From the NCBI GenBank assembly GCA_030537735.1, contig JAUNVG010000014.1:1-53032 (forward strand): a DNA stretch of 53,032 nucleotides, written 5' to 3'. Below, piece after piece: positions 45,985 through 53,032 of this stretch; the stretch's first letter is position 1; each line of letters begins with the position of its first letter. A program made the position numbers and the translations under genes. Origin of the DNA: Actinomycetaceae bacterium. Lineage in GTDB: Bacteria; Actinomycetota; Actinomycetes; Actinomycetales; Actinomycetaceae. Under the pieces are notes generated by a model, which was not told where the DNA came from, did not search any database, and worked only from the letters and a program-made list of their open reading frames with translations.

Positions 45985-47199
45985 ATGGATGCGTACTCAC
46001 CCTGGGACAGCTATCCCGCTGCCGCGCACATCGATCTAAAAGCATTGGCAGCCAACGCTGCGCGCCTACGCGCCTACGCTCCCAACGCCCGCCACATGGG
46101 GATCGTCAAAGCCGACGCCTACGGTCACGGACGCGCCCAGGTGGCGACCGTCCTCGCCGAAAACGGGTACGACATCTTGGGTGCAGCGCAACTTAGCGAA
46201 GCCCTAGCTCTACGCCATGAACTCGACGCCGCCGGATTCAACCACGTCGATATCTTTTCTTGGATGCTGCCCCCGCGCGCGCCTGAAACCATAAAACGAG
46301 CACTCGCCGCCGGGATCGAAGTGTCGGTATCGAGCGTTGAGCAACTGCGTCTGCTGCAACAAACCCAGATGCCTGCGCGCGTGCACCTGAAGGTAGATAC
46401 CGGGATGGGGCGCGCCGGAGTGGAAGCAGACCAGCTTCCTGAACTGGTGACCGAGCTGCTCCGCGCTCGCGGTAGTGGTATCGAAACCGTGGCGGTGTGG
46501 TCCCACCTGGCGCGCGCTGACGAAACCGGCCCGGACGCGGCCGCCGCCACCGCCGCCCAGCAGCAGCGGTTCGACGCCGCTTGCGAGCAGGTGGAAACCA
46601 TGGGGCTGACGGGTTTGACCCGCCACTTGGCGGCGACTTCTGGGATCATCTGGCACCCGCAGTTGCATTACGACATGGTGCGCGATGGCATCGGCCTGTA
46701 CGGGCTTTCCCCCGACCCGACCCACGCTTCTAGCGAGCAGCTCGGATTGCAGCCAGTAATGACCCTGACCGCGCAGCTGTCGCTGGTGAAGCCGGTTCGC
46801 GCCGGGCAGACCGTTTCCTACGGCGGGACTTGGGTGGCGCCGCGCGACACCTGGCTGGCGGTGGTGCCGCTGGGGTACGGCGATGGTATTCCTCGCCACG
46901 CTTCTAACGCGGCCACGGTGTTGGTGCGGGGAACAAACCCGATCCGCGCCCGCATCGTTGGGCGAGTGTGCATGGATCAGTTCGTGGTTGACCTGGGACC
47001 GACTCCGCACGCTCCCGCAGCCATGGGGGATGAAGTGGTGCTTTTCAGCGCTGGCAGACAAGCGGCAGGGGCGGTGGATAACTGCCTATCCACCGGCCAG
47101 GTACCCTCAGCTGACGACTGGGCGCGATGCAGCGGTACTATTAACTACGAAATCGTCACCCGCGTGGGGGCGCGAGTTCCGCGCCACTACTCAAACTAG
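45985..47199 (+). CDS. alr: Alanine racemase
   Basis: Makes D-alanine for peptidoglycan. PLP lysine is Lys42 in VKADAYGHG, the catalytic tyrosine is in TVSYGGTW, and VPLGYGDGIPR and RVCMDQFVVDLG are conserved. 404 residues. A ~25-residue Gly/Ala insertion (GRQAAGAVDNCLSTGQVPS) near the C-terminus is not typical. AAAGGAAAG upstream of the ATG. The tsaE ATG is 15 nt beyond the stop, matching the common actinobacterial order alr-tsaE-tsaB-rimI. Confidence 0.96.
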   Translation: MDAYSPWDSYPAAAHIDLKALAANAARLRAYAPNARHMGIVKADAYGHGRAQVATVLAENGYDILGAAQLSEALALRHELDAAGFNHVDIFSWMLPPRAPETIKRALAAGIEVSVSSVEQLRLLQQTQMPARVHLKVDTGMGRAGVEADQLPELVTELLRARGSGIETVAVWSHLARADETGPDAAAATAAQQQRFDAACEQVETMGLTGLTRHLAATSGIIWHPQLHYDMVRDGIGLYGLSPDPTHASSEQLGLQPVMTLTAQLSLVKPVRAGQTVSYGGTWVAPRDTWLAVVPLGYGDGIPRHASNAATVLVRGTNPIRARIVGRVCMDQFVVDLGPTPHAPAAMGDEVVLFSAGRQAAGAVDNCLSTGQVPSADDWARCSGTINYEIVTRVGARVPRHYSN

Positions 47200-47214
47200 C
47201 TTCGAAAGAAAACT

Positions 47215-47772
47215 ATGTTCACCGTCCTCGTTGATTCTGCACAGCAAACCCGGGCTTTGGGGCGCGCGCTGGCTGCCCGCGTGCGCGGTGGTGACCTGCT
47301 TATGCTCAGCGGTGACCTCGGGAGTGGGAAGACCACGCTCACCCAGGGGTTGGGGGAAGGTATGGGAGTGCGAGGTCGCGTTTCTTCGCCAACTTTCATT
47401 ATCGCCCGCGTGCATCCGAACGAGGACGGGCCGGACTTGGTGCATGTGGATGCCTACCGGATTGGCGATTTGGATGATTTGGAGACGTTGGATTTAGATA
47501 CTTCGCTTCCCGATTCGGTAGTGGTCGTGGAGTGGGGAGAAGGTAAAACCGAAGGTCTTAGCGACAATCGTTTGGAAGTGACGTTGGAACTGCTTGACGC
47601 GGGGGTGGCTGCGCCGACCGGTGTTGGTGATTTCGGTGACGAGGGCGGCGCTGACCTTTCTGGGATTGACGCCGGTAAGCGCAGGGTTGTTTTCAATCCG
47701 GTGGGGCCGCGTTGGCAGGAAGACGCTGAGTTGGAAGCGGCGCTGGTTCGGGCTGTGGAGGAAGAAAAATGA
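47215..47772 (+). CDS. tsaE: tRNA threonylcarbamoyladenosine biosynthesis ATPase TsaE
   Basis: ATPase resetting the TsaB-TsaD complex in t6A37 formation. Walker A GDLGSGKTT (33-41), SSPTF, VHVDAYRI and VVVEWGE are all present. Its 185 residues include a ~30-residue Gly/Asp-rich insertion before the last strand. The stop overlaps the tsaB ATG (ATGA). Confidence 0.94.
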   Translation: MFTVLVDSAQQTRALGRALAARVRGGDLLMLSGDLGSGKTTLTQGLGEGMGVRGRVSSPTFIIARVHPNEDGPDLVHVDAYRIGDLDDLETLDLDTSLPDSVVVVEWGEGKTEGLSDNRLEVTLELLDAGVAAPTGVGDFGDEGGADLSGIDAGKRRVVFNPVGPRWQEDAELEAALVRAVEEEK

Positions 47773-48455
47773 CGGTAGTGGCGATTGATACTTCCGCGGG
47801 TGCGCAGGTCGCGGTCCGTAGCGGCGGGCAGTGGTTCGTGGCGGCGGAGGAGGATTCACGCGCGCACGCGGAGCGGTTGGCGCAGCTGCTTGAACAGGCG
47901 TTAGGTGAGGCTGGGTTACCCGCTAACGCGGGGGACGCGCAGGTGGAGTCGGTAGTGGTGGGAACCGGTCCGGCTCCGTTTACCGGCTTGCGCGCAGGGT
48001 TGGTGGCGGCCCACGTTCTGGCTCGCACTTGCGGGGCGCAAGAGTTCGGGGTCGGCGCTTTGGAGCTCTTAGCTCGCCAGTATTTAGACGGGTTACCTTC
48101 CGATCAGGAACTGGTGGTGGTCACCGATGCGCGTCGACGCGAGGTGTACTGGGCTCATGCGCGTGCCCTTGGCCCCGATGATGTAGAGCTCATTAGCCCG
48201 GCGAAGGTTAGCGCTCCGGGGGAGGTGGCGAACTATATTCGCCAACGCAATCTTTCTTACGCTGGCCCTGGTTGTGCGGCGTATCCGCAGGAGTTTCCTT
48301 CTCCCGTGGGGGTCGGTCAGGTGGATGTGCGCGTGAGTATGAGGGTGGTGGAAGCTCGCCAGCGCCGCGGGGTAGAGACGTTCCCCACGCAGCCGCAGTA
48401 CTTGCGTCGGCCTGATATTCACCCAGGTGGTAAACCTGCAGCGGTAGGTAAGTAG
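47769..48455 (+). CDS. tsaB: tRNA threonylcarbamoyladenosine biosynthesis protein TsaB
   Basis: Non-catalytic partner of TsaD in t6A37 synthesis. The ASKHA fold start VVAIDTSAGAQVAV and GTGPAPFTGLRAGLVAAHVLA are diagnostic; VTDARRREVYWA follows. 228 residues. It is coupled to tsaE. TsaD, usually just downstream, is not in this window. Confidence 0.94.
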   Translation: MTVVAIDTSAGAQVAVRSGGQWFVAAEEDSRAHAERLAQLLEQALGEAGLPANAGDAQVESVVVGTGPAPFTGLRAGLVAAHVLARTCGAQEFGVGALELLARQYLDGLPSDQELVVVTDARRREVYWAHARALGPDDVELISPAKVSAPGEVANYIRQRNLSYAGPGCAAYPQEFPSPVGVGQVDVRVSMRVVEARQRRGVETFPTQPQYLRRPDIHPGGKPAAVGK

Positions 48456-48485
48456 GGCTAGGTAAGTGGGTCTAGGTAAGTAGGG
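48444..48485. repeat. 14-bp tandem repeat, three copies
   Basis: TAGGTAAGTAGGGC, TAGGTAAGTGGGTC, TAGGTAAGTAGGGC in a row, covering the end of tsaB and the gap to the next gene. Confidence 0.85.
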
Positions 48486-48492
48486 CAGTTAG

Positions 48493-49215
48493 TTGCGTTT
48501 GCGTGAAGTGTTCTTCCGCCAGCTTGGAACCGCGGATACGTTTGACATCATCGCTAAAGAGCAGATGATTTTCGGGGCCGAAGCTTGGAGTGAAGCTCTG
48601 GTGTTAGCGGAACTGAATCGTCACGACCGTTATTATTTGGGTGCTTTCACCGATCCGATTTGCCAGGAGCTAATCGGCTACGCGGGGTTGCGTTTAGGGA
48701 CGGACACTGACCTTATGACCGTGGGGGTGGTTGAGCAATATCGCGGCTTCGGGGTGGGCAAAGCCCTGTTGCGAGCACTTTTGCATGACCTTGACTTCAT
48801 TTGGTTGGAAGCTGGAGGGCACTGGTTCATAGAGCCGGGTCATATTCCCGCCGAGCTTAGCGGGCCGGTTCACTTGTCGCAGCGCGAGGTTGATGACTCT
48901 TTGCCAGAAGCGGCGGCCACACCCACCACGCCCGCGGAACAAAATCGGGAAGATTCGCAAACATCGACTGACTTCACCGGCCATATAGCAGACAGCTCAC
49001 CGGTTGTAGTTACTTCCTCTTGCGACAGTGGTATCGAACCCTCTCGGCGCCGGGTGCAGCGAATCATATTAGAAGTGAGACAGTCCAATCACTCAGCGCA
49101 GAACCTGTATCGGCAGTTAGGTTTTAAGGAAGTAAGTCGTATTAAACGCTACTACCGTCAGCCGTTGGAAGACGCCGTGGTAATGATTAGACAAAATCCC
49201 CATCAGGGGCTTTAG
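48493..49215 (+). CDS. rimI: GNAT acetyltransferase, RimI-like, with large insertion
   Basis: Probable N-terminal acetyltransferase of ribosomal protein S18 by position and motif. The acetyl-CoA motif is VVEQYRGFGVGKALL, and the C-terminal LEVRQSNHSAQNLYRQLGF plus RIKRYY are RimI signatures. Between them lie ~80 extra Ser/Thr/Pro-rich residues, splitting the GNAT fold, so 240 residues against the usual ~150-160. TTG 48493 is a tentative start; the N-terminus is uncertain. Confidence 0.8.
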   Translation: MRLREVFFRQLGTADTFDIIAKEQMIFGAEAWSEALVLAELNRHDRYYLGAFTDPICQELIGYAGLRLGTDTDLMTVGVVEQYRGFGVGKALLRALLHDLDFIWLEAGGHWFIEPGHIPAELSGPVHLSQREVDDSLPEAAATPTTPAEQNREDSQTSTDFTGHIADSSPVVVTSSCDSGIEPSRRRVQRIILEVRQSNHSAQNLYRQLGFKEVSRIKRYYRQPLEDAVVMIRQNPHQGL

Positions 49216-49368
49216 TCCCGATTATAAATCCCCCTTTTCTCTCCCGAGTGCAACTAATTCTTTTCGAAAACCCACCCTTTCGTAATGGCACAAATTTTGT
49301 GGCGCAACAGGCATTTTTCAACTTCCGCCACGTCCTCGTGAAATGTCGCAGACACTCTGTCATAAACC

Positions 49369-49397
49369 TTGACATAGTGGGGGAAACCGAGCGTGAT
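49369..49397 (+). promoter_or_regulatory. Possible sdhCAB promoter
   Basis: Perfect -35 TTGACA (49369), 17-nt spacer, poor -10 CGTGAT. It lies 80 nt before sdhC in a 262-bp gap with no gene. Confidence 0.35.
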
Positions 49398-49477
49398 GAC
49401 GGACATGTGAACGTCGCTTCGAACGCCACCTGAGGGGAATCGAACACAGCGCGCCAGATGCCAGGTAATCTCAAGAT

Positions 49478-50182
49478 ATGGCCAATACGACTGTCGCAAC
49501 AAAGAAGCGCAGAGCGTGGAGCACAAACGTTTTCGTCAAACAACTAATGGCGATTTCGGGGTTGTTCTTCGTTCTCTTCCTCATCGTCCACGCATACGGC
49601 AACCTGAAGATGTTCTTCGGGCAAGAAGCATACGACTACTACGCCCACTGGCTAAAAGGTGATGCTTTCTACCCGCTGCTTCCTCACGGTGGCCTCATCA
49701 TTGTTTTCCGTACCGCCATGATCGTCATGGCGCTGATCCACATCGGCTCAGCTTTCCACACCTGGATAGTTTCTAACCGGGCACGTAAGGATCGCTACTC
49801 CGTAAAGAAGAACGTGGCGGACTCCTACGCCGCCCGCACCATGCGTATCTCCGGGGTGATCTTGCTGGTCCTGATCGTCGGGCACCTGCTGCACTTCACC
49901 ACCGCCACCATTCCCGCTGGCTTTGCCGCCACTGAGATGTCACCGTACGCACGGATGATTGGGGCTTTCTCTAACCCCATCATCTTGATTGTCTACCTGC
50001 TGTTCGTAGGCCTGGTAGCCATGCACATCGGTCACGGGATTTGGTCAGCTCTGCAGACTCTGGGTTGGTTGCGTCGCAACACCCAGCCAGTAGTGGTTGC
50101 CCTCTCGGGCATTGTCGCTGGGCTGGTGTTCGTGATGTTCTTAGCTCCCCCGGTGGCAATCGCACTCGGGCTGATTTCTTGA
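49478..50182 (+). CDS. sdhC: Succinate dehydrogenase cytochrome b subunit
   Basis: Single membrane anchor of the b558 type, holding haem and the quinone site. It has 234 residues and five predicted membrane helices (about 22-42, 75-97, 120-142, 165-187, 205-228). Conserved His occur in [23 protein letters not shown] and AMHIGHGIW. No SdhD is needed in this class and none is present. Confidence 0.93.
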   Translation: MANTTVATKKRRAWSTNVFVKQLMAISGLFFVLFLIVHAYGNLKMFFGQEAYDYYAHWLKGDAFYPLLPHGGLIIVFRTAMIVMALIHIGSAFHTWIVSNRARKDRYSVKKNVADSYAARTMRISGVILLVLIVGHLLHFTTATIPAGFAATEMSPYARMIGAFSNPIILIVYLLFVGLVAMHIGHGIWSALQTLGWLRRNTQPVVVALSGIVAGLVFVMFLAPPVAIALGLIS

Positions 50183-50192
50183 GGAACGTGAA

Positions 50193-52168
<1,976 letters not shown>

Positions 52169-52172
<4 letters not shown>

Positions 52173-52912
52173 ACATCACCCTGAAGATTTGGCGCCAGAA
52201 CGGTCCCAAGGACCGTGGTGCAATGCACGAATACAAGGTCGCTGGTGTCTCTGAGGACTCGTCATTCCTGGAGATGCTCGACATCCTGAACGAAGAACTC
52301 TTCACTCGCGGGGAAGAACCGATCGCGTTCGACTCTGACTGCCGTGAAGGTATCTGCGGTATGTGTGGTGTGGTAATCAACGGTATTGCCCACGGCCCGG
52401 AGGTAACTACCACCTGCCAGCTGCACATGCGCTCATTCAAAGACGGTGACACGATCACCATCGAACCGTGGCGTTCATCTGCCTTCCCGATCATCAAGGA
52501 CCTGGTAGTTGACCGTTCGGCGATGGACCGTATCATTCAGGCCGGTGGCTACATTTCGGTGAACACCGGTGCCGCCCCAGATGCGCACTCCACTCCGGTT
52601 CCGAAGGACCGTGCGGATCGCGCTTTCGAGGCTGCTGCCTGTATCGGTTGTGGTGCTTGTGTTGCGGCTTGTCCGAATGCTTCGGCTATGCTGTTCACTT
52701 CCGCGAAGGTAACTCACCTGAACCTGCTGCCGCAGGGTCAGCCGGAGAACCTCACCCGCGTGACCAATATGCTGAACCAGCATGACGCTGAAGGCTTCGG
52801 TACTTGCACGAACATTGGTGAGTGCGCCGCCGTCTGCCCCAAGCAGATCCCGCTTGACGTGATCTCCACGCTGAACCGCCAGCTCGGTAAGGCAGTGCTC
52901 AAGGGCGTCTAA
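52169..52912 (+). CDS. sdhB: Succinate dehydrogenase iron-sulfur subunit
   Basis: Passes electrons from FAD to the quinone. [2Fe-2S] ligands Cys58, Cys63, Cys66 and Cys83 ([14 protein letters not shown]), then two ferredoxin-type motifs [12 protein letters not shown] and [12 protein letters not shown] for the other clusters. GTG 52169 overlaps the sdhA stop (GTGA); a longer frame from 52085 is out-of-frame sdhA. 247 residues. Confidence 0.96.
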
Positions 52913-52928
52913 GACAACCTGGCCAAGT

Positions 52929-52979
52929 AAAACGCTGGTGGCCAACCCTTAGGACATGGGGGTTGGCCACCAGCGTTTT
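52929..52979 (+). terminator. sdhCAB terminator
   Basis: Perfect 20-bp arms (52929-52948 and 52960-52979) with AAAA at the 5' foot and TTTT at the 3' foot, so it could work in both directions. The remaining 53 bp to the window end show no gene. Confidence 0.93.
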
Positions 52980-53032
52980 AGTGTCTACAAAAGCCCGACT
53001 ACTTACCGTCTACGAAGCCCTACTACCTACTA

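Overview
The window is a chromosomal segment of a high-GC Gram-positive bacterium (Actinomycetota). Supporting features are GTG starts on many core genes, a zinc-type S14, a short adenylate kinase without the zinc LID, a DtxR/IdeR-like iron box, rpsD missing from the alpha operon, and actinobacterial-looking CoaA, PpgK-like and SdhCAB proteins. A relative of Actinomyces or Mobiluncus is my best guess, but genus cannot be fixed from the sequence alone.

Layout. 1-990: non-coding DNA with three tandem units of a 58-bp palindromic element, a hairpin-rich segment ending in a terminator (possible ncRNA) and a perfect-looking 58-bp tandem duplication of different sequence. 991-8900, minus strand: a complete trp operon, trpL-E-G-D-C/F-B-A, with a classical ribosome-mediated attenuator and enteric-like proteins. 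9106-13773: str operon (rpsL, rpsG, fusA, tuf). 14340-19672: S10 operon (rpsJ to rpsQ). 19930-23890: two ABC transporter genes behind overlapping iron boxes, inserted between rpsQ and rplN. 23932-30712: spc operon (rplN to rplO), then secY and adk. 30891-35318: map, infA, rpmJ and the alpha operon (rpsM, rpsK, rpoA, rplQ). 35319-35935: a second array of the 58-bp element with G-quadruplex motifs. 35936-38826: polyphosphate-glucokinase-like gene, truA, rplM, rpsI. 38890-43727: glmM, coaA (minus strand), a third array of the 58-bp element, and glmS. 43730-49215: nnr, alr, tsaE, tsaB, rimI-like. 49478-52979: sdhCAB and a strong terminator.

Functionally this is a housekeeping region: translation machinery, protein export, N-terminal methionine removal, tRNA modification, UDP-GlcNAc and D-alanine supply for the cell wall, CoA, tryptophan and succinate oxidation. 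The accessory signal lies in three places. First, a family of eight 58-bp palindromic elements, all on the plus strand, sits in three intergenic arrays. Second, an apparently iron-controlled CydDC/IrtAB-like ABC pair, one half with a His/Gly-rich loop inside its ATPase domain, interrupts the ribosomal superoperon. Third, there are many minisatellite-type tandem repeats, including in-frame expansions at the ends of trpB, trpC/F, trpG and trpE.
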